From Dyadobacter sediminis (GTDB taxonomy: Bacteria; Bacteroidota; Bacteroidia; Cytophagales; Spirosomataceae), in NCBI RefSeq assembly GCF_005860765.1, contig NZ_VCEI01000011.1, forward strand, positions 310,001 to 374,000: a stretch of 64,000 bases of DNA, written 5' to 3'. A program made the translations under genes and the position numbers. The notes beneath the pieces were generated by a model. It was not told where the DNA came from. It did not search any database and saw only the letters and a program-made list of their open reading frames with translations. Below, in pieces: positions 7,062 through 16,647 of this stretch; position 1 is the first letter of the stretch; each line of letters starts with the position of its first letter.

Positions 7062-9863
7062 TTGAAAAAAATCCTGCTTCTGCTCAGTTTATTCCTTCAT
7101 GTCATGTTTGCCCAGGCGCAAACCGGAGGACGCTTTACGATAAAAGGTGCCGTTACCGACACAACCGGCGCAGCTTTGCCGGCGGCAACCATTATGCTGC
7201 TTTTGCCCGCAGATTCGTCCCTTACGAATTTTGGAAGATCGAACAAGGAAGGAGCTTTCGAACTGAAAAACCTGAAACGCATTCCTTATCTGCTGAAAGT
7301 TTCGTACGTCGGGTACGTTCCGTTTCAGACCGAAGTAGTTCCTGCGGACGGCGAAGTAACTGATCTTGGCAAGCTGAAGATGAAAGTACTTCAGAAAGAA
7401 CTGTACGAGGTAGTGATCAAAACAGCGCGGGCCCCGCTGAGCATCCGGGGTGATACGGTTGAATTCGATGCAAGGGCATTTAAAGTGCCGCCGGGTTCCA
7501 CGGTGGAAGATCTGCTTCGCAAGCTTCCCGGCATGCAGGTGGATGCGGACGGAAACATCAAGGCGCATGGCGAGGAAGTCAAACGTGTAACCGTTGACGG
7601 TAAAAGGTTCTTTGGCGAAGATCCCAAAATGGCCACCAAAAACCTTCCGGCGGAAGCGATCAATAAAGTTCAGGTATTCAACGGCAAGTCGGAGCAATCC
7701 AAAGTAACGGGTGTTGACGATGGGAAAAGGGAAAAAACAGTTAATCTGGAATTGAAAGACAGTCATAAAAAAGGGGGCTTCGGAAAAGCCGTTGCAGGCG
7801 TCGGAACCGATTCAAGACTGGAAGGAAAAGTCAGTTACAATCGTTTTGACGACAAGCAGCAGTTTTCATTGCTGGGATTTGGCAATAATACAAACCAGTC
7901 GGGAATAGCCCGCAATGATTACCAGGACTTTAAAGGAAGCCAGTCTTTTAACTGGGGCGACGACGGTGATTTCGGGTTCAACAGCGGCCGCTACTATGGG
8001 GGCGATGACATTACGATCCAGCCAAGCTGGGGCGGAGGCGGCTCGGAAGGTTTTACCAAAAACTGGGCGGGCGGGGCCAATTACAACTACGATACCAAAA
8101 AAACCAAGGTAAGCACAAGCTATTTTTACAATCAGACCAATTCCATCATGGATGTGCGTTCCAGCACGGAAAACTTTCTGACCAATGATTCTTACAGTAC
8201 GCTCGACAATAACAAAACGCTTGGTTTTACAGGAAATCATAGACCAAGTTTCCGGTTTGAAAAGGCGATTGATTCACTGAACACCATTATTTTGATCAGC
8301 AATTCCCGGATCAACCGTGGCGACGGAAGTTATGAAAGTTTTCAGCAGTCGTTCCGGAACGAAGGCATTTTATCCAACCAGTCCACCGTGAACAATAGCA
8401 GCGTGTACAATTCGCTGGCTATGGCGAACCTGTTCATGTATCGTCATAAATTCAAGAAAAAAGGCAAGAACTTTGCTGTGAGTGCGGGTTACAACATCAA
8501 TAATTCGGAAGAAGACAAAAGGCTGAGTTCGATTAACCGTTTTCTGCAGGATTCCACGCTCAACAGCGAAATCAATCAGCGCAACGAGACGGAAAGTACA
8601 AGAGGAAATTTCAAAGGGAGCCTTTCTTATGTCGAGCCCCTGTCCAAAAGTATTTTCTGGGAATCGTTCTACAACTTCAACATGCGCAGGGATAAAGTGG
8701 ACCGCAATGTATTTGACATTGAAGGAAACCTGCAGGAAACCAATCCGTTTCTCACCCGTTATTACGCCAATGATTTTACCTACAACCGGCTGGGTACTTC
8801 ATTCCGCTATTCCAGCAAAGGACTGAATCTATCGGTCGGGCTTGCAGGTCTGGAATTCAAGCTGAAAGGGAAATTTGTAAGGGATGAAGCCGAGGCCGAT
8901 TTTACAAGAGTGAACCGCACTTATTTCAGCTGGGTCCCGAATGTGAACCTGAATTATGATCTGAAAAATAACCGCTACCTGTACCTGAATTATGGCTTGG
9001 AAGTACGCGAACCTTCGATTACGGATTTGCAGCCGATCGTGGATAACAGCAACCCGTTATACATTGTGGAAGGAAACCCGGACCTGATTCCTGCTTCCAT
9101 GCACAATATTTACGGCGGGTACCAGATGTTCAATCCGGCGAGCTTCACCAATTTATACGTGAACATGTTTTACAGTTATAACATCAATCAGGTGGTTTAT
9201 AACCGGACAATCAATCTTGAAAACCTGATCACCACCACCAAACCCATGAACATAACGGGCGGGAGCAACGTTGGCGGCTACATCGGATTCGGATTTCCGA
9301 TCAAGAAAACGAAAAGCAATCTGAACCTGAATACCGGAATCAATCTGAGCAACAACATTACTTATATCAATAATGTTGAAAATGAAACCCGGACAAACAA
9401 CTTTAATTTCGGGGCACGTCTGGACCTTACGCCAAGCGATGTATTTACGCTGTATACGAATGCCAACTGGAACCTGAACTATTCGAAATATTCTATCAAT
9501 ACCAACCAGAACCAGCAAATTTTCAATTCCAATTACGGTGCGGACATGAACTGGAAAACAGTAAAAGATATTTACCTGAATGCACGCTTCAATTACATGA
9601 CCTATAAAAATGACCAGTTCGGATTCAATCAGAAACAGCCGATCCTGAATCTTGCCGTGTACAAAGTGGTGCTGAAAAGCAAAAAGGGTGAAATACGGCT
9701 GACTGCCTACGATGTGTTCAAGAAAAACCTGGGCATTACGCAGAACGTGAACCAGAATTACTATACGGAACGCCGCGTGGCTACTTTATCAAGATATTTT
9801 ATGCTGAGTTTTACGTATAACATGCGGGGCATATCGGCCTCGGTCAGACGCAGTAATTTTTAA
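7062..9863 (+). CDS. Outer-membrane beta-barrel protein with carboxypeptidase-like regulatory domain
   Basis: The 933-residue protein starts with TTG at 7062; the signal peptide MKKILLLLSLFLHVMFAQAQ begins exactly there and no nearby ATG fits. Residues about 25-110 are a CarboxypepD_reg-like beta sandwich (IKGAVTDTTGAALPAATIML). A plug-like segment follows (GDTVEFDARAFKVPPGSTVE DLLRKLPGM). The rest is a long beta barrel of the OMP_b-brl_3 kind, rich in Asn, Tyr and Phe, ending in aromatic/basic strands (RRSNF). It resembles TonB-dependent receptors without a classical TonB box. It is followed 19 bp later by a GLPGLI-family gene, a recurrent Bacteroidota pair whose role is unproven. Confidence 0.88.
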   Translation: MKKILLLLSLFLHVMFAQAQTGGRFTIKGAVTDTTGAALPAATIMLLLPADSSLTNFGRSNKEGAFELKNLKRIPYLLKVSYVGYVPFQTEVVPADGEVTDLGKLKMKVLQKELYEVVIKTARAPLSIRGDTVEFDARAFKVPPGSTVEDLLRKLPGMQVDADGNIKAHGEEVKRVTVDGKRFFGEDPKMATKNLPAEAINKVQVFNGKSEQSKVTGVDDGKREKTVNLELKDSHKKGGFGKAVAGVGTDSRLEGKVSYNRFDDKQQFSLLGFGNNTNQSGIARNDYQDFKGSQSFNWGDDGDFGFNSGRYYGGDDITIQPSWGGGGSEGFTKNWAGGANYNYDTKKTKVSTSYFYNQTNSIMDVRSSTENFLTNDSYSTLDNNKTLGFTGNHRPSFRFEKAIDSLNTIILISNSRINRGDGSYESFQQSFRNEGILSNQSTVNNSSVYNSLAMANLFMYRHKFKKKGKNFAVSAGYNINNSEEDKRLSSINRFLQDSTLNSEINQRNETESTRGNFKGSLSYVEPLSKSIFWESFYNFNMRRDKVDRNVFDIEGNLQETNPFLTRYYANDFTYNRLGTSFRYSSKGLNLSVGLAGLEFKLKGKFVRDEAEADFTRVNRTYFSWVPNVNLNYDLKNNRYLYLNYGLEVREPSITDLQPIVDNSNPLYIVEGNPDLIPASMHNIYGGYQMFNPASFTNLYVNMFYSYNINQVVYNRTINLENLITTTKPMNITGGSNVGGYIGFGFPIKKTKSNLNLNTGINLSNNITYINNVENETRTNNFNFGARLDLTPSDVFTLYTNANWNLNYSKYSINTNQNQQIFNSNYGADMNWKTVKDIYLNARFNYMTYKNDQFGFNQKQPILNLAVYKVVLKSKKGEIRLTAYDVFKKNLGITQNVNQNYYTERRVATLSRYFMLSFTYNMRGISASVRRSNF

Positions 9864-9882
9864 ATCAATCCAATCCATCGCT

Positions 9883-10632
9883 ATGAAATTATTTGTAATG
9901 CTGCTGCTGACTGTTAGTTCCTTTTTCCCGGTATCTGCACAGCAACTGGAAGGAGAAATCAGCTATGAGCAGGTTTATCACTGGACACAGGTTTATTCCA
10001 GATTGAGCTTTATCAGTCAGGAAGAAAAGGACCGAATGAAGCTGACTTGGGGAAATGACGACGAATCCAAGCACGATATGGTGCTGTATTTCAACGAAAA
10101 GCAGAGTTATTATACTTACCCGAAAACCGAAGATGTAAGCGGCGGCTATTCCGGAAGGAACCGCGAGTACAAAATTTACCGCGATTTCGAAAACGGCAAA
10201 CGTAACGATGTAATTGAAATGCTCGGCAAAACCTACATTGTGGAAGATACGCTGCAAGAAATCAACTGGAAAGTCATGAACAAGATCAAGGAAGTGGCCG
10301 GGCATATGTGCATGATGGCCATTGCAGAAGATACCATAAAAAAACAGAAAATAACGGCCTGGTTTGCAGACGATATTCCGGTTTCCGCCGGTCCCGAGCT
10401 TTATTCAGGACTGCCGGGTGTGATTTTGGAACTGGACATCAATGACGGTGACATCGTAACAACTGCAAAGGAAATCAAGCTCAAACCCCTTACCGAGGAC
10501 ATAAACCTGCCCAAAAAGCAAAAGGGAAAAAAGATCAACACAGCAAAGTATGAGGAAATGATGATCATGCACATCCGGGACAGCATCAAGGCGCACCGTA
10601 ATCCGTTTGGCTGGGGCGGGCTTCCGTATTAA
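9883..10632 (+). CDS. GLPGLI family protein
   Basis: The 249-residue protein has a signal peptide (MKLFVMLLLTVSSFFPVSAQ), and the family signature appears as YSGLPGVILELDIN near residue 180. A conserved WFADDIPVSAGP segment precedes it. GLPGLI proteins are exported Bacteroidota proteins of unknown function, often encoded next to outer-membrane barrels as here. The 19 bp gap to the barrel gene implies one operon. Confidence 0.88.
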   Translation: MKLFVMLLLTVSSFFPVSAQQLEGEISYEQVYHWTQVYSRLSFISQEEKDRMKLTWGNDDESKHDMVLYFNEKQSYYTYPKTEDVSGGYSGRNREYKIYRDFENGKRNDVIEMLGKTYIVEDTLQEINWKVMNKIKEVAGHMCMMAIAEDTIKKQKITAWFADDIPVSAGPELYSGLPGVILELDINDGDIVTTAKEIKLKPLTEDINLPKKQKGKKINTAKYEEMMIMHIRDSIKAHRNPFGWGGLPY

Positions 10633-10698
10633 TAAAGGCTGTATTTGCAATTTTATACGAAAAAAAAGGATTGTCAGCCGCGATCTTTGCTTTTTTTA

Positions 10699-10706
10699 TA
10701 CCTTTG
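10699..10706 (+). promoter_or_regulatory. -7 box upstream of the OmpA-like gene
   Basis: TACCTTTG is a perfect TAnnTTTG match, 110 bp before the OmpA-like start, implying a long 5' leader. A TTG at 10671-10673 could be the -33 element, but the spacing (25 bp) is a little long. Confidence 0.45.
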
Positions 10707-10816
10707 CGACTTCAAACAAGTCCATACCCGAACAGGTTTGGGCTTGATATTTTAGTATATCAGTGTAATTGTACCATTATCCATTTTTAAGTCTAATTTT
10801 TAATAACCCTTTCACT

Positions 10817-11704
10817 ATGAAAAAAACGCTTTTAGCGGTTGCAATGCTTTTTGTACTCGGTTCATGCGCAAGTAAAAAGAAGTTGCTTACAGCCCAAAAA
10901 CAAGCTAATGAAATCCAGATCCAGCTGGACAAAGCAAGAGCGGACCTGAACGATTGCGACAGCAGAACTGCCGGTTTGAACAATGATCTGAAAGCCAAAA
11001 ATGATGAGCTTGCCAGTAAAAATGCCAAATTGAAAGAACTTGAAGATCAGGTTGAGTTCCTTAAGAAAAACAACAATAACCTTCTGGACCGTATGTCTGA
11101 CCTTTCGGTAATCAGCAAGGAAGGTTCGGAGAGCATCAAGAAATCACTTGCCATGATGGATGCACAAGGCGTTCAGATCCGCGATCTTAACCAAAGCATA
11201 CAGCGCAAGGATTCCCTGAACATGGCTTTGGTACTGAACCTGAAACGTTCATTGCAGGATGTCAGTGACGAAGACGTACAGATCGAAGTTAAGAAAGGAG
11301 TGGTGTATGTTTCGCTTTCCGACAAAATGCTTTTCCGTTCGGGAAGTTCTGTAATCAATACGCAGGCTGAAACCGTTCTTGGAAAAGTTGCCAAAATCCT
11401 GAACGATTACAAGGAAATCGAAATCCTGATTGAAGGACATACGGACAATGTACCGATTGCTACAGAAAAATTCTCGGATAACTGGGATCTGAGCGTATTG
11501 CGTGCTACATCTGTTGCACGTACGTTACAGAAAAAATATGGCGTTGAGCCGGTGCGTATGATCGCGGGCGGCCGTGGTGAATATCTACCCAAAGTGGCGA
11601 ACGATTCTCCGGCAAACCGAAGCCTGAACCGTCGTACTGAAATCATCATTACACCGAAACTGGATCAGTTTTTCAATCTTTATACGCCTAATGCCGGCAA
11701 GTAA
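10817..11704 (+). CDS. OmpA-family lipoprotein with coiled coil
   Basis: From ATG 10817 the protein has 295 residues. MKKTLLAVAMLFVLGSC is a lipoprotein signal with Cys at 17. Residues about 25-135 are a coiled coil (KNDELASKNAKLKELEDQVE). The C-terminal 130 residues are an OmpA/MotB peptidoglycan-binding domain: FRSGSSVINTQAETVLGKVA, then ILIEGHTDNVPI and NRSLNRRTEIIITP. It probably tethers the outer membrane to peptidoglycan. The frame is open upstream to a TTG at 10769, but the lipoprotein signal fixes the start. It is followed by a strong terminator. Confidence 0.93.
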   Translation: MKKTLLAVAMLFVLGSCASKKKLLTAQKQANEIQIQLDKARADLNDCDSRTAGLNNDLKAKNDELASKNAKLKELEDQVEFLKKNNNNLLDRMSDLSVISKEGSESIKKSLAMMDAQGVQIRDLNQSIQRKDSLNMALVLNLKRSLQDVSDEDVQIEVKKGVVYVSLSDKMLFRSGSSVINTQAETVLGKVAKILNDYKEIEILIEGHTDNVPIATEKFSDNWDLSVLRATSVARTLQKKYGVEPVRMIAGGRGEYLPKVANDSPANRSLNRRTEIIITPKLDQFFNLYTPNAGK

Positions 11705-11725
11705 AGAGTCCTGCTGATATTTTAT

Positions 11726-11760
11726 AAAAGCCCGTCTGAACAAGGCGGGCTTTTGTGTTT
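11726..11760 (+). terminator. Rho-independent terminator after the OmpA-like gene
   Basis: AAAAGCCCG (11726-11734) pairs with CGGGCTTTT (11746-11754) around an 11-base loop, followed by a T-rich tail. It lies 22 bp after the stop codon. Confidence 0.85.
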
Positions 11761-11763
11761 TGA

Positions 11764-11771
11764 TACTTTTG
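11764..11771 (+). promoter_or_regulatory. -7 box before the dehydratase gene
   Basis: TACTTTTG matches TAnnTTTG and ends 26 bp before ATG 11798, directly after the preceding terminator. No well-spaced -33 element is evident. Confidence 0.5.
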
Positions 11772-11797
11772 TGCATTTTGCAGAAAATCCCCTGAAT

Positions 11798-12751
11798 ATG
11801 TCCGAAACCGTTCCAGACCAATCAACCATTGAAGCAGCCCACAAGCTGATCGCACCATTTGTTCATCGCACTCCGGTTTTAAGTTCCGGCTTTCTGAATG
11901 AGCTTTGCGGTGCAGAGCTTTATTTCAAATGTGAGAACATGCAGAAAATCGGTGCGTTCAAGGCGCGCGGTGCGCTCCATGCAGTGCTTTCCTTGTCGCC
12001 CGAACAACTCAAAAACGGCATAGCAACGCATTCATCTGGCAATCATGCGCAGGCCATTGCATTTGCGGCAAAGCGAGTAGGGGCGAAGGCGTACATTGTA
12101 ATGCCCGACAATTCACCGACTGTCAAAATCCGTGCTGTGGAAGGTTACGGTGCTGAAATCACTTTTTGCAAAAATACACCTGAAGAACGCGAGCGGACCG
12201 TCCAGCAAATTGTTCATGAAACCGGTGCCGCGTTCATCCATCCGTTCAACAACTACGAAGTCATTGCCGGGCAAGCGACCGTCGCGAAGGAACTGTTTGA
12301 AGATGTTGATGCGAAACTGGACGTTATTATTGCGCCGGTGGGTGGCGGCGGACTTTTGAGCGGAACGGCACTTGCCGCGCATTATTTTTCCCCGGAAACG
12401 AAAGTGTATGCCGGCGAGCCCGAAGGCGCCGCCGATGCAGTTTTGTCATTCCGAAGCGATAAGATTGAAAAGGCGCCGTATGTCAAAACCATTGCGGACG
12501 GATTGCTGACATATCTGGGCGATAAAACTTTTCCGCTGATCAAACAGCATGTTACGGACATTTTTACCGTTTCTGATGTAGAGATTATTAACGCCATGCA
12601 GTACTTGTGGGAAAGGATGAAACTGGTTGTAGAGCCGTCCGGAGCCGTTTCGCTGGCAGCGGTAATCAGGAATAAAGAACAGTTTGCGGGTAAAAAAATC
12701 GGGATTATCATTTCGGGTGGAAATGTGGACCTTGGCAAACTTCCTTTTTGA
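11798..12751 (+). CDS. PLP-dependent threonine/serine dehydratase (fold type II)
   Basis: From ATG 11798 the protein has 317 residues, the length of catabolic threonine dehydratase or serine racemase, with no C-terminal ACT regulatory domain. The PLP lysine is K55 in IGAFKARGA. The phosphate-binding glycine loop is VGGGGLLSG, and SSGNHAQA is the substrate loop. It should deaminate L-threonine and/or L-serine to 2-oxo acid and ammonia; serine racemase activity cannot be excluded. It is a single gene with its own -7 box, so it is probably not part of an isoleucine operon. The ORF extends upstream through the terminator, which rules out that longer start. Confidence 0.88.
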   Translation: MSETVPDQSTIEAAHKLIAPFVHRTPVLSSGFLNELCGAELYFKCENMQKIGAFKARGALHAVLSLSPEQLKNGIATHSSGNHAQAIAFAAKRVGAKAYIVMPDNSPTVKIRAVEGYGAEITFCKNTPEERERTVQQIVHETGAAFIHPFNNYEVIAGQATVAKELFEDVDAKLDVIIAPVGGGGLLSGTALAAHYFSPETKVYAGEPEGAADAVLSFRSDKIEKAPYVKTIADGLLTYLGDKTFPLIKQHVTDIFTVSDVEIINAMQYLWERMKLVVEPSGAVSLAAVIRNKEQFAGKKIGIIISGGNVDLGKLPF

Positions 12752-12893
12752 AATATAAGGAAATGGCAAGTAGATTAACGTCTGTTGCAATTTTTCAGTG
12801 AAAGTTGTAGGTATACGGGCAGTAATATCCGTTATTGGAAATAATTATTATTGTATTTTATTATTATATTTTACCATTTACTAATGCTTCAAT

Positions 12894-13370
12894 ATGAAAA
12901 AGCTGATTTTTCTTAGTCTAGTCGTTTTTATGGGTTCCTGCAAGGATAACAAGGAAGAGGTGACACCAGAAAGTGATTATACGTCGGAATTCATAGGTAA
13001 TTACTGGACAAACACGATTGATGGGCCCGCTTCAACGCGGCAGGAATGGGAAGTTTCGAGTCCGGCTAAAAATCAGCTGAGGATTATCTACTCCAAGAAT
13101 ATTGAGGTAAAAGCAGCAGGAACAACCCTGACGCTTGTTCAGAATTACAACCTAGTGAATGTGCAAACGACTGCATACGATTCCTTTACAATCAACGAAG
13201 TCGTGGATGTAGAGCAAAGTAACGGAAAGCCGTTAAAGCAGAAAGTAGAAGGCGTCAGTACCAAAGTCATCAATGCCAGCGGCATTCCGCAGATCAACAT
13301 CACGCTGAAACTGACTGATTCCGAAACCGGCGCATCCTCCGAAGAATATCTCGAATTCAAAAAGAAATAA
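12894..13370 (+). CDS. Hypothetical lipoprotein
   Basis: The 158-residue protein has a lipoprotein signal (MKKLIFLSLVVFMGSC) with Cys 16 as lipidation site and a +2 Lys. The mature part is beta-rich with no motif I recognise. An AT-rich 140 bp leader precedes it and a strong terminator follows, so it is probably monocistronic. Confidence 0.75.
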   Translation: MKKLIFLSLVVFMGSCKDNKEEVTPESDYTSEFIGNYWTNTIDGPASTRQEWEVSSPAKNQLRIIYSKNIEVKAAGTTLTLVQNYNLVNVQTTAYDSFTINEVVDVEQSNGKPLKQKVEGVSTKVINASGIPQINITLKLTDSETGASSEEYLEFKKK

Positions 13371-13448
13371 GTAAATACCTTAATCCGACCGAAACAGGGG
13401 ATTGTGATAAATGCATTTCACAGACAGCCAGCAGCCACTCGAAAGCAT

Positions 13449-13482
13449 AAAAAAAGCGACTGATTTTTCAGTCGCTTTTTTT
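13449..13482. terminator. Bidirectional rho-independent terminator
   Basis: A perfect 15 bp stem (AAAAAAAGCGACTGA with its complement, 13468-13482) closes a 4-T loop and has A/T runs on both sides. It can serve the plus-strand lipoprotein gene and the minus-strand small ORF that ends at 13500. Confidence 0.9.
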
Positions 13483-13499
13483 ATGAATTAGCTGGAATT

Positions 13500-13643
13500 C
13501 TACTGAACGGAAGAACTCGCAAATACATTTTCAAGATTGTCAAAGAGCGTAACGAAAGGAAAAACAATACCCATGACCAGACAAGTTATCACGAAAGTCA
13601 CGATCCATAAGGTAAAAAGGGTTAGTTTAGCTAGAATGATCAT
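13500..13643 (-). CDS. Small membrane protein (47 aa)
   Basis: ATG at 13643 to TAG at 13500 encodes MIILAKLTLFTLWIVTFVIT followed by further hydrophobic residues and a short acidic tail (FDNLENVFASSVQ). It is one or two closely packed transmembrane helices. It ends just before the bidirectional terminator, as expected for a real transcription unit. It may be the last gene of the lpxK-to-AddB operon, 79 bp downstream. Function unknown. Confidence 0.5.
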   Translation of the reverse strand: MIILAKLTLFTLWIVTFVITCLVMGIVFPFVTLFDNLENVFASSSVQ

Positions 13644-13722
13644 GTTGTAAGTTTTTTTTTACAAAATAGCAATTTTTCCTTATTAGCTAGCAAAGTGTAT
13701 ACTTATTTTTAGAAAAATTAGA

Positions 13723-16629
13723 TCATCTTCCACATATGCCCGCAAAGTCACAAAACTTGCAGGTTCCAAGATCGTCGGTTTTACGAAAAGGTACATTCGG
13801 GTCCAGCATGACGTTCAGGATGTCTTTCAGTATGGTTTCAGACTTCTCAATGAAATGCTGAGGTGCCAGCCCTTCTGTCAGTTCCAGCGGATTGGAAATC
13901 AGGTTCTTCGGATCTCGGAACGAATAAAAACCGGATTTGACGGCATAATCTCCAAAGTTGTAGACTGTTTCGCGCAGGCTAAGGCCCTGTTCATCGCGCA
14001 TTTTCCTGTACATCAGATATTCGTACATCCAGAGCTGCCGGACATAGCCCATTTTGCGGTCCGGATCTTTCCGGATCACTTCTTCGCGCTTCAACGGGTC
14101 AGTCAGTTTCTGTCTGCCCGTCAGCTCCACGCTTCCTGTCTTATAGTCCATCACGTACAGTATACCTTCTGCACTTTGCTCGATGCGGTCTATTTTCCCG
14201 CCGATTCTGACCGGAGTATCGATACCCTGAAGGAAAAGATTGATGTTGACGTTCAGCGGCTGTTCGGCTGCCAGGATTTTTCTTCTCGGAACCTGCGCCA
14301 TCTGGTTTTTTAAAAACGCAAGGATCTGATGTTCACCGATCTGGAAATAAATCCGGTTCAGCCCAAGATCCGTCACATAGCCTTTAAAAAGCCGGTCGAA
14401 TTCATCTTTCATGACCCCTTTGATTTCTTCTTCCAACGGATCTTTTTCCAGCAGGAAAAATTCCTGATCCAGCCGTTCCAGTGACGCATGCAGCCACGTC
14501 CCGATCTTGTCCATGCCCAGTTCTTCTTCCACTTCTTCCTTTTCCCGAACGCCGACAATATGCTTCAGGTAAAATTGCATGGAACAGCGGATGAATTCAT
14601 TCAGGTGCGTCGGGTACAATCCTTTGTTCGCAAGATATTCCCGGATGATCGCCAGCAATGCGTTGTCTTTCCTGACAACTTCCTCGAGTTCCCGCTGCTG
14701 ACTGCTTTCCAGTACAACCACTTTGTTCTCGATTTGTATCAACGGATTATACTGCGTCAGTTCGTATTCGACCTGCTGGATAAAGCGGCTTTTTTCACCT
14801 CCGCCGGGCGCATCGCTGGTACTTGTATAAAGAATATGCACTTCACTGGCGCGCTGCAGCAGTCTGTAAAAATGATAGGACATAACTGCTTCCTGATGCT
14901 GGTGCGTTGGCAAACCTACGGTCTGTGCTGCATCGTACGGGATTAACGAATTCTGCCTTTTTGCCTGCGGAAGCATGCCTTCATTCAGTGAAAGAATGAT
15001 AATCCGTTCAAAATCAAGAGCCCGGGTTTCTAGCATTCCCATAATCTGAAGATTGCTTACAGGCTCTCCGCTGAACGGGATTTTCGTCTGCCGGATCAGT
15101 TCAAACATGAAAGAACGCAAAGTCCTTAATGTAATCAGCTCCGTTTTTTCCTCAATTGTCTGCTCAAACTGTTTCAGCAAAGTGTAAAAAAGGTACAGAT
15201 ATTCGGTTTCCAGCGCATTTTTGTAGTCTTTATAGACATCGCGGAGCAACTCGATCAGCTGATAAAATGTGCTGATAACCTGCCTGGAATTGTTTTTCTG
15301 CCAGTTTGTAAATAAAATCTCGAACAACGGATGGTTTTCACTCAGATCCATCAGTTCTTCCGAACTCAGAAAAACCTGGTTTTCCCTGGTAATGGCCCAG
15401 AGCGTCTTCTGGATAATCGTAGGCCCGGTACTTGCCGGCAGCAGCATCACGTGTTCATAATGCCGGATAAACGGATGGTTCAGAACCTTGTTGATGGATT
15501 TGTGACCAAATTTCGGTATCCGGATCATCTTGCCGCTTTTTCCGCGGAACTCAACGGCATTCTGCTGCAATTCAAAAATACTGTCGACCAATGTATAAAG
15601 CAGCGAATTACGCATGGAAAGTCCCATCGTCACATTCAGATCCACAACCGTTTCATCCAGCGAGTAAAGCATTGGAAGCAGCAGGTTTTCATCTGCCAGC
15701 ACGATTGCCGTAGGAACCGGATTTTCCGGATCGTCCCATGCTTTCATCTGCTGGTAAAGCTGTCCGGCAACTTTAGTCTGTAAAGTGGCATTCGGAACGC
15801 CGTAAACCGTAATGTTTTTCTGCGAACTCAGCAAATGATCCGTTGTCCAGTTCCATTCACCAAATAAACGGCTTTTCTGATAGTCACGCAGGCTTTTTCC
15901 TGCTTCAACACCCGGGTTCACAGTCATATAATACTGATCCGAATCCCAGAAAACCTCCGCTTTGCCGACTTTTACCAGCGAACTTACGATGCTTCTTTCC
16001 GATTCTGTAAATGCATTGAAACCTGCAAAATACAGCTTGTCAAATTCCGGTCTTTCCAGCAGCAGCGTGTTGACGTCTTCGGCAAGTTCACGGTAAGCCA
16101 TGCCGCGGTAGGCTTTTCCTTTTTCCAGTAAGCGGTTGCGGAAGGAATGATAAACGAGTTTTATATTTTCAAAAAGCGAGAAATACTGTTTGGAACCGCC
16201 TTCGCTCTGCAAGGTTTTTCCTTCCGGCAAAGTGGCCTGCCAGCGCGCAATAGCATTCGCTTCGGATAAATAATCAAACAGATAATCGGCTTTGACAAGA
16301 TACTGGTCAATTCGGTCGAGGTCATTCAGCAATACCGAAGCCCAGCCCATGAAACGGTCGAACTGCACCTCGGGATCAATTTCCCTGAAAGTTTCGTACA
16401 GGTCAAAAAGCAGGTGGACAGGATCTTCGATTTCCAGCGTACAGATGCTCTCCACGAAATCATCAACCGCCTGGATATGCGGGCTGATGGCGGCTTCACT
16501 GGTTTCTTTGGCCAGTTCCTGCATTAAAAAAAACGCTGCTCTGCGCGTAGGCACAACGATGCTGACCCTTTCCAGCGATTGATGGTTGTCCAGAATACGT
16601 CTTGCAACGAGATTAAGAAAGGATTGCAT
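13723..16629 (-). CDS. AddB-like helicase-fold protein with PD-(D/E)XK nuclease domain
   Basis: The 968-residue protein opens with a degenerate superfamily I helicase fold (RVSIVVPTRRAAFFLMQELA). The C-terminal part is a RecB-type nuclease: HASLERL, then GKIDRIEQ and YVMDYKTGSVE (the D...ExK/DYK catalytic core near residue 845). One Cys lies in IRCSMQFYL and three in CKFCDFAGIC at the C-terminus, the arrangement that holds an iron-sulfur cluster in AddB. It probably takes part in double-strand break end processing. No AddA partner is in the window. The start lies 18 bp after miaE in the same operon. Confidence 0.85.
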   Translation of the reverse strand: MQSFLNLVARRILDNHQSLERVSIVVPTRRAAFFLMQELAKETSEAAISPHIQAVDDFVESICTLEIEDPVHLLFDLYETFREIDPEVQFDRFMGWASVLLNDLDRIDQYLVKADYLFDYLSEANAIARWQATLPEGKTLQSEGGSKQYFSLFENIKLVYHSFRNRLLEKGKAYRGMAYRELAEDVNTLLLERPEFDKLYFAGFNAFTESERSIVSSLVKVGKAEVFWDSDQYYMTVNPGVEAGKSLRDYQKSRLFGEWNWTTDHLLSSQKNITVYGVPNATLQTKVAGQLYQQMKAWDDPENPVPTAIVLADENLLLPMLYSLDETVVDLNVTMGLSMRNSLLYTLVDSIFELQQNAVEFRGKSGKMIRIPKFGHKSINKVLNHPFIRHYEHVMLLPASTGPTIIQKTLWAITRENQVFLSSEELMDLSENHPLFEILFTNWQKNNSRQVISTFYQLIELLRDVYKDYKNALETEYLYLFYTLLKQFEQTIEEKTELITLRTLRSFMFELIRQTKIPFSGEPVSNLQIMGMLETRALDFERIIILSLNEGMLPQAKRQNSLIPYDAAQTVGLPTHQHQEAVMSYHFYRLLQRASEVHILYTSTSDAPGGGEKSRFIQQVEYELTQYNPLIQIENKVVVLESSQQRELEEVVRKDNALLAIIREYLANKGLYPTHLNEFIRCSMQFYLKHIVGVREKEEVEEELGMDKIGTWLHASLERLDQEFFLLEKDPLEEEIKGVMKDEFDRLFKGYVTDLGLNRIYFQIGEHQILAFLKNQMAQVPRRKILAAEQPLNVNINLFLQGIDTPVRIGGKIDRIEQSAEGILYVMDYKTGSVELTGRQKLTDPLKREEVIRKDPDRKMGYVRQLWMYEYLMYRKMRDEQGLSLRETVYNFGDYAVKSGFYSFRDPKNLISNPLELTEGLAPQHFIEKSETILKDILNVMLDPNVPFRKTDDLGTCKFCDFAGICGR

Positions 16630-16647
16630 TCTTTAATAGATAGTTTG